Assembly (NCBI GenBank): GCA_013388735.1
Contig: JACAES010000034.1
Span: forward strand, 1-45,918
DNA from: Chloroflexota bacterium
GTDB lineage: Bacteria > Chloroflexota > Anaerolineae > Aggregatilineales > Phototrophicaceae
DNA length: 45,918 bases
Direction: 5' to 3'
The notes below the pieces were generated by a model, which ran no database searches, was not told the origin of the DNA, and saw only the letters and a program-made list of their open reading frames with translations. Below, piece by piece: positions 8,907-18,193 of the stretch. The position numbers and the translations under genes are program-made. The first letter of the stretch is position 1; every line of letters starts with the position of its first letter.

Positions 8907-8928
8907 AGGCGGGTCTGCGAACCCGCCT
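8907..8928. terminator. Hairpin between convergent genes
   Basis: The sequence AGGCGGGT, a six-base loop and ACCCGCCT form an 8-bp perfect stem. It lies between the end of the first + operon and the end of the - strand peptidase gene. No long T run follows directly (a T5 run comes 15 bases later on the + strand), so termination is likely but unproven. Confidence 0.6.
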
Positions 8929-8947
8929 GCCCGACTGATCTGGCTTT

Positions 8948-10309
8948 TTAAGTCCCCATCAGTTCCAGAAAATGTATCGCCGTGCTGATGCCTTTGTGGA
9001 ACATTTCGACGTGGAAATGTTCGTCCGGCCCGTGCGCGCCGTCCGTCCGCAGGCCGAAGCCCATCAGCACCACCGGCATGTTTAATTCCCGCTGGATGTC
9101 CGCCATAACCGGCAGCGTGCCGCCGCCGCGCTCGAACAGCGGGCGTTTGCCCCAGCCTTTTTCATAAGCGGCGATGGCCGCCTGCATGGGCCGGCTGTGC
9201 AGGTCGGTGCGCGCCGGGACGCCCTCGGCGATTAACCGCACCTCGCTCCGCACGGTCGGCGGCGTGATGCGCGCGATGTGGTCGCGCACCTGCTCGAAAA
9301 TCCGGCGCGGCTGCTGGTTGGCGACCAGCCGGCAGCTTATCTTCGCCAGCGCCCTGGCCGGCAGCACCGTTTTTGAACCCGCGCCGTAAAAGCCGCTCAC
9401 CATACCGTTGATCTCCAGCGTCGGGCGCGCGCCGATGCGCTCGTGCAGCGCGTAGGCCGCCTCGCCCCAGAAGGCCGGCACGCCGGTCATCTCGCGCCAG
9501 TAATCCTCCGGCGCGGCGCTTTTCATCAGTTCGGCGCGTTCGTCGTCGGAAAGCGGCAGCACGTCATCATAAAAGCCCGGCACGGCCACGCTGCCGTCCA
9601 GGTGATGAAGCTGCGCGATCATCTCCGCCAATGCCTGCGCCGGGTTATGCACAATGCCGCCAAAACCGCCGCTGTGTAAATCCTGCTTCGGGCCAAAAAC
9701 CTCGACTTCCATATAGGCCAGCCCGCGCAGCGCGTAACAGATCGAAGGCTGGTCTATCGCCAGGATGCTGGTGTCGGAAATCACGCAGGCGTCCGCCTTC
9801 AGCAGGTCGCGGTTGGCGCGCACCCACGCGCCCAGGTGCGGCGAGCCGATTTCTTCCTCGCCTTCGATCAGAAACTTCAGGTTCACCGGCGCGCCCCCGG
9901 CGGCCAGCAGCGACTCGGCGGCCTTCACCTGGGCGAAGACCTGCCCTTTGTCGTCCGCCGCGCCGCGCGCGTAAATCTTGCCGTCGCGCACCACCGGCTC
10001 AAATGGGTCGCTCGTCCAGCCGGCTTCGATTTCGGCGGGCTGCACGTCGTAGTGGCCGTAGACCAGCACCGTCGGCGCGGCCTCGCCCGCCCCCAGCCAT
10101 TCGGCATACACCACCGGATGCCCGGCGGTGGGTTTGATTTCGACCCGCTCAAAACCGATGCGCCGCAAATCATCCGCCAGCCATTCCGCCGCGCGCCGGA
10201 TGTCGCCCTTGCGCTCCGGGTCGGTGCTGATGCTGGGGATGCGGATCAGGTCTTTCAACTGCGCCAGGTAGGCCGACGCCTGGCCGCGCGCATGATCGTG
10301 TGCGTTCAC
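8948..10309 (-). CDS. M20 family dipeptidase (paralogue 1)
   Basis: A 453-residue di-zinc metallopeptidase of the M20 dipeptidase (carnosinase-like) group. Metal and catalytic residues are in place: H86 and D88 in YGHYDVQP, D119 in RGAADDKG, E152/E153 in EGEEEIGS, D179 in ISDTS, and the late His in DGAHGPDEHFHVE. The lid domain lies at about residues 205-330. It is cytoplasmic, with no signal peptide. It is the last gene of a - strand run and lies 108 bases after a close paralogue with the same residue numbering, pointing to a tandem duplication. The likely role is peptide breakdown. The exact substrate cannot be predicted. Confidence 0.93.
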   Translation of the reverse strand: MNAHDHARGQASAYLAQLKDLIRIPSISTDPERKGDIRRAAEWLADDLRRIGFERVEIKPTAGHPVVYAEWLGAGEAAPTVLVYGHYDVQPAEIEAGWTSDPFEPVVRDGKIYARGAADDKGQVFAQVKAAESLLAAGGAPVNLKFLIEGEEEIGSPHLGAWVRANRDLLKADACVISDTSILAIDQPSICYALRGLAYMEVEVFGPKQDLHSGGFGGIVHNPAQALAEMIAQLHHLDGSVAVPGFYDDVLPLSDDERAELMKSAAPEDYWREMTGVPAFWGEAAYALHERIGARPTLEINGMVSGFYGAGSKTVLPARALAKISCRLVANQQPRRIFEQVRDHIARITPPTVRSEVRLIAEGVPARTDLHSRPMQAAIAAYEKGWGKRPLFERGGGTLPVMADIQRELNMPVVLMGFGLRTDGAHGPDEHFHVEMFHKGISTAIHFLELMGT

Positions 10310-10328
10310 TCAATTCCTCCTAAAATCG

Positions 10329-10354
10329 GTGCTGAGTTCCAAGTGCCGAGTTCC
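10329..10354. repeat. Two imperfect tandem copies of a 12-mer
   Basis: GTGCTGAGTTCC (10329-10340) and GTGCCGAGTTCC (10343-10354) differ at one base and are spaced 14 bases apart. They lie in the 108-base gap between the two peptidase genes. No further copies or terminator hairpin were noticed in this gap. Confidence 0.5.
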
Positions 10355-10417
10355 GCGTCGGAACAGTTGGGACGGCTTTGCTCTCTCTGTGTCTTTGTGT
10401 TCTGTTTTTAAGCGTCT

Positions 10418-11782
10418 TTACCCGGCGATTTCCCGGCAGAAGGCGATCATCGTCGCCATGCCGCGATACCACATATCCAGGTAGACGTGTTCGTTCGGCC
10501 CGTGCGCGCCGCAGCCCTTGTAACCAAAGGCCAGCAGCACCAGCGGCGCGCCCAGTTCGCGCTGCAAATCCACCGCCACCGGGATGCTGCCCCCCGCCCG
10601 CGTGAAGTTAGGCCGTTTGCCCCAGACCGTTTCATAGGCGCGCAGGGCGGCCTGCACGGAGGCGCTGTGCCGGTCTATCAGCAGCGGCTCGCCGATGGAC
10701 ACCAGCCGCATTTCGACGCGCACGGTCGGCGGCGCGATCTGCATCACATAAGCGCGCACCCGCTCGTAGATTTTGTGCGAGGTCTGGTGCGGCACCAGGC
10801 GGCAGCTTATTTTCGCCAGCGCCCGCCCCGGTAGGACGGTTTTAAACCCCTCGGCGGCGAAGCCCCCGGCGATGCCGTTGATCTCCAGCGTCGGGCGCGC
10901 CCCGATGCGTTCGTGCAGGTTGTAGGCCGGTTCGCCCCACTGGGCAGGCGCGGCGGCCACGTCCCGCCATTCCGATTCAATCCAGGGCAGCGCCTTCGCC
11001 AGTTCGGCGCGTTCCTCGTCGGAAAGCGGCTCCACATCGTCGTAAAAACCCGGCACGCTCACACTGCCGTCCGGGTGATGAAGCCGCGTGATGATCTCCG
11101 CCAAGGCCTGAATCGGGTTATGCACCGTGCCGCCGAAGTGGCCGCTGTGCAAATCCTGCTTTGGGCCGAACACTTCCAGTTCCATCGAAACCACGCCGCG
11201 CAGTCCATAATACATATCCGGCTGCTCACGGTCGGCCATGCTGCCGTCGCAGATGACCACCACGTCGGCCTTCAGCCGTTCACGGTTGGCGGCGACGAAG
11301 GCCGACAGGTTTTCCGAGTTTGACTCTTCCTCGCCCTCGAACAGCAGCTTCAGGTTTACCGGCGCGCCGCCGGTCGCCAGCATCGCCTCGGCAGCTTTAA
11401 GCTGCGCCATCACGTTGCTTTTGCTGTCAATCGCCCCGCGCGCGTAAATTCTGCCGTCGCGCTCCACCGGTTGGAACGGCTCGGTCAGCCAGCCGTCGGC
11501 CATCTCGGCAGGCTGCACGTCGTAATGCCCGTACACCAGCAGCGTCGGCGCGCCTGCCCCCGCCCCCATCCACTCGCCGTAAACGATGGGATGCCCGGCG
11601 GTGGGGATGGCCTCCGCCGTCCGAAAGCCGATGCGCCGCATGTCCTCGACCAGCCAATCGGCTGCCCGCTGCACGTCGGCTTTGTGCGCCGGCAGCGTGC
11701 TGACGCTGGGGATGCGCAGCAGGTCTTTCAACTGTTCTTTGAATTGTTCAGCATGGGTTGTGATGTAGTCGCTGGCGTCCAT
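10418..11782 (-). CDS. M20 family dipeptidase (paralogue 2)
   Basis: A 454-residue paralogue of the downstream peptidase with the same domain plan. It keeps H86 and D88 (YGHYDVQP), D119 (RGAIDSKS), E152/E153 (EGEEESNS), D179 (ICDGS) and the late His in CGAHGPNEHVYLD. By eye it is similar to its neighbour along its whole length, with stretches nearly the same at the DNA level too (for example around 9330 and 10800). One difference is RGAIDSKSN in place of RGAADDKGQ, next to the bridging Asp, which could shift specificity. It lies 33 bases after the luciferase-like gene, probably in one transcript. Confidence 0.93.
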   Translation of the reverse strand: MDASDYITTHAEQFKEQLKDLLRIPSVSTLPAHKADVQRAADWLVEDMRRIGFRTAEAIPTAGHPIVYGEWMGAGAGAPTLLVYGHYDVQPAEMADGWLTEPFQPVERDGRIYARGAIDSKSNVMAQLKAAEAMLATGGAPVNLKLLFEGEEESNSENLSAFVAANRERLKADVVVICDGSMADREQPDMYYGLRGVVSMELEVFGPKQDLHSGHFGGTVHNPIQALAEIITRLHHPDGSVSVPGFYDDVEPLSDEERAELAKALPWIESEWRDVAAAPAQWGEPAYNLHERIGARPTLEINGIAGGFAAEGFKTVLPGRALAKISCRLVPHQTSHKIYERVRAYVMQIAPPTVRVEMRLVSIGEPLLIDRHSASVQAALRAYETVWGKRPNFTRAGGSIPVAVDLQRELGAPLVLLAFGYKGCGAHGPNEHVYLDMWYRGMATMIAFCREIAG

Positions 11783-11815
11783 AAACCGCTCGCTTCGCGT
11801 GAAGCAAATATGCTG

Positions 11816-12838
11816 CTATTGACCGAACACGCGGGCCGCGCTGTCCCAGATCACTTTTTTATCGGTTTCCTCCGGCACGAACGGCAGGTAATAACCCACC
11901 CGGTCGAGCAGCCCGTCGTAACGTTCCTTCATCTTGTGCGGCAGTTCGTCCGGCGAGGCGACCACCGCGAATTCGTTCAGCATGTCGTCGCCGATCTCCT
12001 GCCACATTTCCGACCAGCGCCCCTCGCGGCTCATAGCGTTCAGCTTTTGCACCAGGTCGCCCCAGCCGTGCAGTTCCATCACAGCGGCATAGCTGGGCGT
12101 GCTGGCATAAAACGCGATCTGCGACTTCGCCATCACGGCGTAATTCTGCATTTCCTCGGCGCTGCTGCCCGTCACCACAAAAATCGCGCACGACAGCTTG
12201 ATGTCTGCTCGCGCGCGCCCGGCCTTTTGCAGCCCGGTTTCGATGGCCGGGATGATTACCTCTTTCAGGTAGCGCGGTGTATGGAAGGCATGGACGTGAA
12301 ACCCCTGGCACAGTTCACCGGCCAACCGGCACAGCCCTTCGTTCACCCCGGCAATATACACCGGGATGTCGGCATACGGCATCGGCGCGGGCGCGAAGAA
12401 GGGTGTCATCAGCGTGAATTTATAATGCTCGCCCAGGTAGCGCAACGGCGCGCCGTTCTGCCAGGCGTTCCAGATGGCGCGCATGGACTCGATGTACTCG
12501 CGCAGGCGCGGCACAGGCGCGCTCCATTCCGTGCTGAAACGTTTGGTGATATGCGCCTTCACCTGCGTGCCGAGTCCCAGCACAAACCGCCCCTTCGACT
12601 GCTCGGCTAAATCCCAGGCGATGCCCGCCGTCACCATCGGGCTGCGCGGGAAGGCGACCGCGATGGCCGTCCCCAGGCTGATGCGCCCGGTCGCGGCGGC
12701 GGCGTGCGTCAGCGGCAGAAATGGATTATGCGCGGTTTCCGCCGTCCACAGCCCGTCGAAACCGTAATCCTCAACCCGGCGCGCCAAGTCGCCGGCGGCG
12801 TTTAAATCGGTCGGAAAAATCGTCACATCAAATAACAT
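11816..12838 (-). CDS. Luciferase-like (LLM class) F420-type oxidoreductase
   Basis: A 340-residue bacterial-luciferase-like TIM barrel. Typical segments are the start MLFDVTIFPTDLNAAGDLAR, then GFDGLWTAETAHNPF, TGRISLGTAIAVAFPRSPM, GRFVLGLGTQVKAHITKRF and PRLREYIESMRAIW. These resemble F420-dependent members of the LLM class, in which the flavin-like cofactor reduces varied substrates. Cofactor choice between F420 and FMN cannot be decided from the sequence alone. A good ribosome site (GAGGGG) precedes the ATG. It lies 12 bases after the nucleotidyltransferase gene on the - strand, and the two peptidase genes follow. Confidence 0.85.
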   Translation of the reverse strand: MLFDVTIFPTDLNAAGDLARRVEDYGFDGLWTAETAHNPFLPLTHAAAATGRISLGTAIAVAFPRSPMVTAGIAWDLAEQSKGRFVLGLGTQVKAHITKRFSTEWSAPVPRLREYIESMRAIWNAWQNGAPLRYLGEHYKFTLMTPFFAPAPMPYADIPVYIAGVNEGLCRLAGELCQGFHVHAFHTPRYLKEVIIPAIETGLQKAGRARADIKLSCAIFVVTGSSAEEMQNYAVMAKSQIAFYASTPSYAAVMELHGWGDLVQKLNAMSREGRWSEMWQEIGDDMLNEFAVVASPDELPHKMKERYDGLLDRVGYYLPFVPEETDKKVIWDSAARVFGQ

Positions 12839-12850
12839 CTTTTGTTCCCC

Positions 12851-13675
12851 TCATTCTGATGATCCAGGAAGCCCTTCAGCAGCCAGCAGTTGATCCAAAC
12901 CTTGCACCAGCCCGGTAACGCCGGACTGTACCGAATCAGAAGCGTTTGCCCGCACCAACCGTTCGACATCGGCACGCACGGTCGGCGGGTATTTTTTGCA
13001 GCCTTCCTCGACGGCGCGCAGCAGGCGTTTTTCGCCGGGGTGCGGCAGCCGGTTAAGCGCGAACAGGATGTCAAAATAACTCGCCAACAGCGCCGCCACC
13101 CGGTGATTGATGCTCACCCAGTCGTCGCGCCGGGCCGCGCTTTCGATCTGGTGCGAATAGGCCGACAGCTTTTGATTCAAAATCGGGTAATTTTTGGCGA
13201 TAACCGCCCGCCGCAGCGCCTCCGGGTAGGGCTGCTGCGCGCCGGCTTGAAGCCGCGCATACCAGCCGTCCCGGTCAAAAAGACTCTGCGAGTTAAGCAC
13301 GTTGTACCAGAAACAGGTCGAATAGCCGGTGGAAGCCTGGTGCCGGCGCAGCACCCGGTCAAGCTGTTCCTCAATCCAGCCGGGATGCCGGAAGGTCACG
13401 TCCACTTTAATGCCTGTTTCACGGTCTATCCACTCGTCCCCCGGCTCCCAGAACCGGTTGTCCACGTCGGCGCGCGCCGCGTCCCGTTCCGCGATAGCGC
13501 GGCGGGCTTCCAGTTCGAGCGGCGTCGTTGAATAAACGTACAGATCAATATCTGAATTCGCGTCGCCGACACCGGCAGCCACCGACCCGGCCAGCGCCAC
13601 CGCCAACACCGGCGGCAGCCCGGCATAAGACACAGCAACCCTTCGAGCCAGTTCCACAGCGCGATTTTCAGACAT
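12851..13675 (-). CDS. Nucleotidyltransferase-fold protein (DUF4037-like)
   Basis: An N-terminal nucleotidyltransferase domain shows ALAGSVAAGVGDANSDIDLY, with the GS motif and the D-x-D metal pair, plus a third acidic residue in IKVDVTF. A helical C-terminal part (about residues 150-274, HRVAALLASYFDILFALN) follows. This layout fits DUF4037-type proteins related to aminoglycoside nucleotidyltransferases. Reaction and substrate are unknown, and resistance should not be assumed. The ATG at 13675 is chosen because GGAAGG lies 7 bases away. ATG 13678 and TTG 13690 are in the same frame. A -10-like TACAAT at 13712-13707 (- strand) could start this operon. Confidence 0.75.
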   Translation of the reverse strand: MSENRAVELARRVAVSYAGLPPVLAVALAGSVAAGVGDANSDIDLYVYSTTPLELEARRAIAERDAARADVDNRFWEPGDEWIDRETGIKVDVTFRHPGWIEEQLDRVLRRHQASTGYSTCFWYNVLNSQSLFDRDGWYARLQAGAQQPYPEALRRAVIAKNYPILNQKLSAYSHQIESAARRDDWVSINHRVAALLASYFDILFALNRLPHPGEKRLLRAVEEGCKKYPPTVRADVERLVRANASDSVQSGVTGLVQGLDQLLAAEGLPGSSE

Positions 13676-13840
13676 CATTTTTCCTTCCAATCGTGGTTAA
13701 CGCCTAATTGTACAGCCCTCGCCCGCCAGATGCGAACGTTAAGCGCGGTTTAAATCACCCCGGCAGCGAAACCCGCCCCGAACGCCCACGTAATAAATAG
13801 TGTAGATCGGCGCTTCGTTCACAGGATGAAAGGGAAAATC

Positions 13841-14371
13841 ATGAAAAAGACGCTGGCCGAACTGGAAAGTCAGGACATTCGCTGGCAAAAGTCGAACTTC
13901 TGGAAGCAGAATTTTGAACTGCGCACCCGCAGCGGCGAGGTGATCGCCACCGTCCGGCAGCCTCGCTGGTGGCGTTCGCTGGCCGAGGTGGAAGGCGTGG
14001 GCTGCCGCTGGACGTTCGAGCGCAAGGGCTTCTGGCGGCACTGGGTGGAAATTCGCTCCGTCGGCACAGGCGACCTGACGGCGGTTTTTCATTACAACTG
14101 GAGCGGTACGGGCCGCCTGGAATACCCGGACGGGCGGGTTTTCCACTGGAAGCAGGGTAACTTCTGGGGGACAAAATGGGTGTGGACGGACGAAACCGGC
14201 CAGCCGCTGGTCGGCTTCCACACGCGCGGCGGCCTTAAACTGAGCGCGGACATCAGCCTCGACGCGGCGCTGGAGGATGCCAAAGCGCCCACGCTGCTGA
14301 TCTTCCTGGGCTGGTATCTGATCGTTAAACACTATGAAGACAGCAGCTCGGTGGTGGTCGTTGGCGGGTAA
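13841..14371 (+). CDS. LURP-one/scramblase-like small protein
   Basis: A 176-residue protein rich in Trp and in beta-strand pattern: RWQKSNFWKQNFELRTRSGE, GCRWTFERKGFWRHWVEIR, WSGTGRLEYPDGRVFHWKQG, KWVWTDETGQPLVGFHTRGG. Repeated short strands with conserved aromatics suggest the tubby-like/LURP-one fold. A hydrophobic segment near the C-terminus (TLLIFLGWYLIVKH) recalls the lipid-linked helix of that fold. The ATG at 13841 is chosen because AGGG lies 6 bases upstream; ATG 13826 is in frame. Its stop codon directly abuts the stop codon of the recombinase gene on the other strand. Function is unknown. Confidence 0.6.
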   Translation: MKKTLAELESQDIRWQKSNFWKQNFELRTRSGEVIATVRQPRWWRSLAEVEGVGCRWTFERKGFWRHWVEIRSVGTGDLTAVFHYNWSGTGRLEYPDGRVFHWKQGNFWGTKWVWTDETGQPLVGFHTRGGLKLSADISLDAALEDAKAPTLLIFLGWYLIVKHYEDSSSVVVVGG

Positions 14372-15424
14372 TCAGCCGGGCAGCTCCCAATCGTCATCGT
14401 CCAGCCCCAGCATGTCGCTCATCAGCACAGCGCCTTCGTTGCGCTGTGGCAGGCGGCTCAGGTAGCGTTCGGTGACAGCCACGTTGGAATGGCGCAGCAG
14501 GCGGCTGATTTTTTCAATCGGCGTCCCGGCTTCCTGAAGCGCCCCCGCCACCGAACGCCGCAAGTCGTGTGGGGCAACGTGTCCCAGGTCGGCCATCAGC
14601 GCCGCGTCAGACACAATCCACCAGATGCCGTCCGGCGTCAGCCCCCGGCGACCGATGCGACCGCCCTTCCCCAGCCGCCGCAGCAGGGGCGACTCTTTTT
14701 CCGGGGTGGGCTGTTCGCGGCTGATGGCCGCCCGCCAGCGATGAATCAGGCCGAACACCGGGCGCGGCACGTCAATCATGGCGACTTTGCGCCCCTTGCC
14801 ATGCACCCGCAGCACGATGCGGTCGTTCTGCGCGCTCAGGTCGCCCCACTGCGCGGCGGCCAGTTCTTCCCGGCGCAGCGCCAGCGTGCATAAAATCGTC
14901 AGCGCCACGTGGTTGCGAAGCGCCTGATTTTCCGACGTGGCGATCTGCCGCGCGGCGGCGATCAGCAGTCTGATCTGTTCCGGCGACAGCCAGCGTCCGG
15001 GGCGCTGGCCTTCTTCGGCTCTGGGGGCGCGCACGTTGGTCAGGCTGACGCTGCTGTAATCGTCCAGCAGCCCGGCTTCCGACAGCAGGTTCGCCAGCGT
15101 GATGATGGCCGCCCGCGCCTGCCCGATGCCCTGCCTACCATGTTCCGACCGCGCCAGCATCCCCAGCCAGGCGCGGAACTGCGGCGCGTTCAGGCTGGCT
15201 TGCAGCGCCGCCACCGGCAGGGCTTGCATCCGGTAGATGCGCGCGTCGCCGGTGGTCGGCCTCAGCCCGGCCACGTCGCACAGGTATTGGTCTACCCAGC
15301 GGAAGTAGGCCCGCTGCGTGTGCGGGCTGCTGGCGCGGCCCGGCAGCGCTAGTAAAAAGTTAAACGTCAGCTCGCCGGCGGGCACAATCGCGTCATTTCG
15401 TCCGGGCAGGATGAGTTTCGCCAT
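14372..15424 (-). CDS. Lone tyrosine recombinase (integrase/Xer-like)
   Basis: A complete site-specific recombinase of 350 residues. An N-terminal SAM-like core-binding domain (about residues 20-120) precedes the catalytic domain (about 145-330). The active-site set is intact: R184 in LALRREEL, K210 in VHGKGRK, H286 and R289 in HDLRRS, H312 in LLRHSN and the nucleophile Y321 in VTERYL. The C-terminus is acidic (GLDDDDWELPG). No tRNA gene, excisionase, paired attachment repeats or phage genes lie nearby, so it may be a resident Xer-like enzyme or a relic of a lost element. The histidine kinase gene lies 15 bases upstream on the same strand, so the two may be cotranscribed. Confidence 0.9.
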   Translation of the reverse strand: MAKLILPGRNDAIVPAGELTFNFLLALPGRASSPHTQRAYFRWVDQYLCDVAGLRPTTGDARIYRMQALPVAALQASLNAPQFRAWLGMLARSEHGRQGIGQARAAIITLANLLSEAGLLDDYSSVSLTNVRAPRAEEGQRPGRWLSPEQIRLLIAAARQIATSENQALRNHVALTILCTLALRREELAAAQWGDLSAQNDRIVLRVHGKGRKVAMIDVPRPVFGLIHRWRAAISREQPTPEKESPLLRRLGKGGRIGRRGLTPDGIWWIVSDAALMADLGHVAPHDLRRSVAGALQEAGTPIEKISRLLRHSNVAVTERYLSRLPQRNEGAVLMSDMLGLDDDDWELPG

Positions 15425-15439
15425 CGGCTTCAGCCGCCC

Positions 15440-18193
15440 CTACCATTCCTTATCTTCGTCCGGCATCCGCTGGTGAATCAACTCCAGCACCAGCCGCCGC
15501 ACTTCCGACAGCAGTTCATCCTGCCGGAAAGCGCCCTTCTGCAAAATCTGCTTGACCTGCCCGTTCAGCTTCTGCCGGTCGTCGGGCGTCAAATCCATCG
15601 CCGTCACCACGATCACCGGGACGGCGCGCCCGGCTTCGGTCTTGCGCAGTTCGGCTAAAAATTCAAAACCGTCCATGCGCGGCATCATCAAATCCAGCAG
15701 GATCAGTTCCGGCATTTCCTCGGCCACTTTTTCCAGCGCGATCAGGCCATCTTCGGCCTCGCGGGCGTGCCAGCCTTCTTTGTCCAGCATCCGGCACAGG
15801 ATTTCGCGGGTCTGCTGGTCGTCCTCTACCACCAGGATGTCGCACATCGGGCGCTTGCACTCATAGCGCCGCAGCACGCTCACCAGCCGCTCGCGGTCAA
15901 TCGGTTTGGTCAGATAATCGGACGCGCCCAGGGCGTAACCCAGGTTTTTATCGCTGACGATGGTCATCATCACCACCGGGATCGTCGCCAGTTCCGGGTC
16001 GGCTTTCAGGCTGGTCAACACCGACCAACCGTCCATGCCCGGCATCATCACGTCCAGCGTGATGACATCCGGCTTAAACTCGCGGGCGATGCGCAACCCT
16101 TCCTGGCCGTTAACCGCCACCCGCACGTTAAAACCCTCTTTCGCCAGAAAACGCGAAACGACATCCCGCACCGAGGCGTCGTCATCAATCACCAGCACCG
16201 TACTTGCCCCTGCCGCCAGCGCCGGAGCGTTGATCTCGGCGACGGGCTGCGCTTCGAGCGTTTTCGGCGTGATGGCCGGCAGCTTGACGGTGAACGTCGC
16301 GCCCTGGCCCAGCTTGCTTTTTACGCTGATGTCGCCGCCGAGCATCTGGCAGAACCGCTTGCTGATCGCCAGACCCAGCCCCGTCCCGCCATATTTGCGC
16401 GTGGTGGACGAATCCGCCTGCGAGAACTCTTTAAACAGGCGCTCGACCTGTTCTTCTGACATGCCGATGCCGGTATCGGCGACGACAAACACCATCCATT
16501 CCAGACCGCCTTCGATCACGCGCTTCGCTTCCAGGGTGATCTGCCCTTTTTCGGTGAACTTACCGGCGTTGCTTAACAGGTTCAAAAGCGTCTGCCGGAC
16601 TTTCGTCACGTCCGTAAACATCTGCCCCAGATCATCAGCGCGGCGGACTTCCAGGCGGTTGGCGTTTTTCTCCACCAGCGGCATGGCGGTCGTCACCACA
16701 CCGTCAATCAGCGCCGCCAGGTCAGCCGTTTCCAGGAACAGATCCATCTTGCCGGCTTCGATCTTCGACAGGTCAAGGATATCATTAATCAAAGCCAGCA
16801 GATGCGTGGCCGCCGTCTGAATTTTATTCAGGTCGGGTATAAATTCGTCGTCCTCACGCTCGTGCAGCTCCTCCTCGATCAGTTCGCTGTAGCCGATGAT
16901 GGCGTTCAGGGGCGTCCGCAGTTCATGGCTCATGTTCGCCAGGAAGGTGCTTTTGGCGCGGTTAGCCTCGATGGCCCGGTCGCGCGCGGCCACCAGTTCC
17001 CCGGCGATATTATTGAACGCCACCGCCACCTGCGACAGTTCATCCCGGCTGACCGGCTCGAACTGGCCGTCCATATCACCCTTAACCATACGCCGTGAGG
17101 CCAGTTCCAGGCTGGCAATCGTCTTCACGACGGCCATATAAAAGCCGGCGAACAGGTAAGCGGTCGCGCTCAGGGCCGCCAGCCCCACCAGAATGACCAT
17201 GTTCCGCCGCTGAACAAAGCGGTTTATCCGTTCCTGAAGCAGATCGTCCAGTTCCGGCCAGACCGTTTCGTAAAAGGCAAAACTCCCATTTATCAGCCTC
17301 GTGGCGGCGGTGAGAAAATCATCCGGGCTGACCGTCACCGCGCCCACCCGCAGGTTGCTTTCGGCGGCCTTGCTTAAAATCTCCCGCTCCAGCAGCGCCA
17401 GATAATCATCTATCGCCCGCAGGTGCGCGTCGAGCGGCGCTTGCAGGCGGTCGCGCAAGTTCTGATTCGCCCCAAAGGCATAACCCAGCCCGCTGAGGTT
17501 GGCTTCCAGCGTGGATTTCACCAGCCCGGAAAGGATGGTCAGGCGGGTCTGATCTTCGCGGGTCAGCACGCCGGTGACAGCCGTCCGCAGGCCGTAACTG
17601 CGAATCTGGCTCATGTAGTCCGTCGCCAGCGGCAGTTTAGTAATCACCGTATCCATCAGATAATAGCTGTCAATATTCGGGTCGAGGATCAGATTCGATG
17701 TATTGCCGATGATCGTCAGCAGGTTCACGATGTGCTGGCTGAGGGCGATATGCGCCGCGATGCTCTGCGCCGGGCGCAGCGACATGGCTTGCTCTTTCAG
17801 CCGCGTCCATTCCTGTTTAACCGCCTCCCACTGGCCGCTGATCCCCAGGGTTTCCCCCAATCTGCCGTCAACAGCATCTATCGCCGCGATGGCGGTTTCG
17901 ATGTCCACCTGTTCTTTGAGCAGTTGTGTTTCAAACGTTTCTGCCCCGCTCAGGACGACGCTGCTCAGCGCCCCGTGCTGCTGAACCTGCTGGAGAAAAC
18001 CCATCACCGGCGCAGCGTAATACAGGCCAAGCTGCTCCCTGGCTGCAAAATCAATGTCATTGTTGATCTGCACCAGAAATTGACTGCCCACCACCAGCAG
18101 CGGCAGCAGCAGCAGCAGCCCGACCAGCGCGAATTTTTGCGGATACTTCAGCCGGCTCATCACTAGGACCGCCGGCTTAAAAAACGACTCCAT
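15440..18193 (-). CDS. Hybrid sensor histidine kinase with HAMP and two receiver domains
   Basis: A 917-residue membrane kinase. A transmembrane helix (about residues 21-42), an extracytoplasmic helical sensor of about 285 residues and a second helix (about 330-352) lead into HAMP (about 356-405). HisKA follows with phospho-acceptor H423 in MSHELRTPLNAIIGYSEL, then HATPase with NLLSNAGKF, DTGIGMSEE and GGTGLGLAIS. Two receiver domains close the protein, with phospho-acceptors D714 (LDVMMPGMDGW) and D834 (LLDLMMPRMDGF). No output domain is fused, so a separate phosphotransfer partner is expected. It is transcribed away from the secreted propeller and phytase genes across a 217-base gap. The signal sensed is unknown. 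Confidence 0.95.
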   Translation of the reverse strand: MESFFKPAVLVMSRLKYPQKFALVGLLLLLPLLVVGSQFLVQINNDIDFAAREQLGLYYAAPVMGFLQQVQQHGALSSVVLSGAETFETQLLKEQVDIETAIAAIDAVDGRLGETLGISGQWEAVKQEWTRLKEQAMSLRPAQSIAAHIALSQHIVNLLTIIGNTSNLILDPNIDSYYLMDTVITKLPLATDYMSQIRSYGLRTAVTGVLTREDQTRLTILSGLVKSTLEANLSGLGYAFGANQNLRDRLQAPLDAHLRAIDDYLALLEREILSKAAESNLRVGAVTVSPDDFLTAATRLINGSFAFYETVWPELDDLLQERINRFVQRRNMVILVGLAALSATAYLFAGFYMAVVKTIASLELASRRMVKGDMDGQFEPVSRDELSQVAVAFNNIAGELVAARDRAIEANRAKSTFLANMSHELRTPLNAIIGYSELIEEELHEREDDEFIPDLNKIQTAATHLLALINDILDLSKIEAGKMDLFLETADLAALIDGVVTTAMPLVEKNANRLEVRRADDLGQMFTDVTKVRQTLLNLLSNAGKFTEKGQITLEAKRVIEGGLEWMVFVVADTGIGMSEEQVERLFKEFSQADSSTTRKYGGTGLGLAISKRFCQMLGGDISVKSKLGQGATFTVKLPAITPKTLEAQPVAEINAPALAAGASTVLVIDDDASVRDVVSRFLAKEGFNVRVAVNGQEGLRIAREFKPDVITLDVMMPGMDGWSVLTSLKADPELATIPVVMMTIVSDKNLGYALGASDYLTKPIDRERLVSVLRRYECKRPMCDILVVEDDQQTREILCRMLDKEGWHAREAEDGLIALEKVAEEMPELILLDLMMPRMDGFEFLAELRKTEAGRAVPVIVVTAMDLTPDDRQKLNGQVKQILQKGAFRQDELLSEVRRLVLELIHQRMPDEDKEW

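Noticed and set aside
11471-12610. 379-residue open frame on the + strand
   Set aside because: It runs across two - strand genes (peptidase and luciferase-like), both of which have clear motifs. No ribosome site or domain supports it.
14372-15424. Prophage or integrative element called from the recombinase
   Set aside because: No phage structural, replication or excision genes, no att repeats and no change in base composition were seen on either side.
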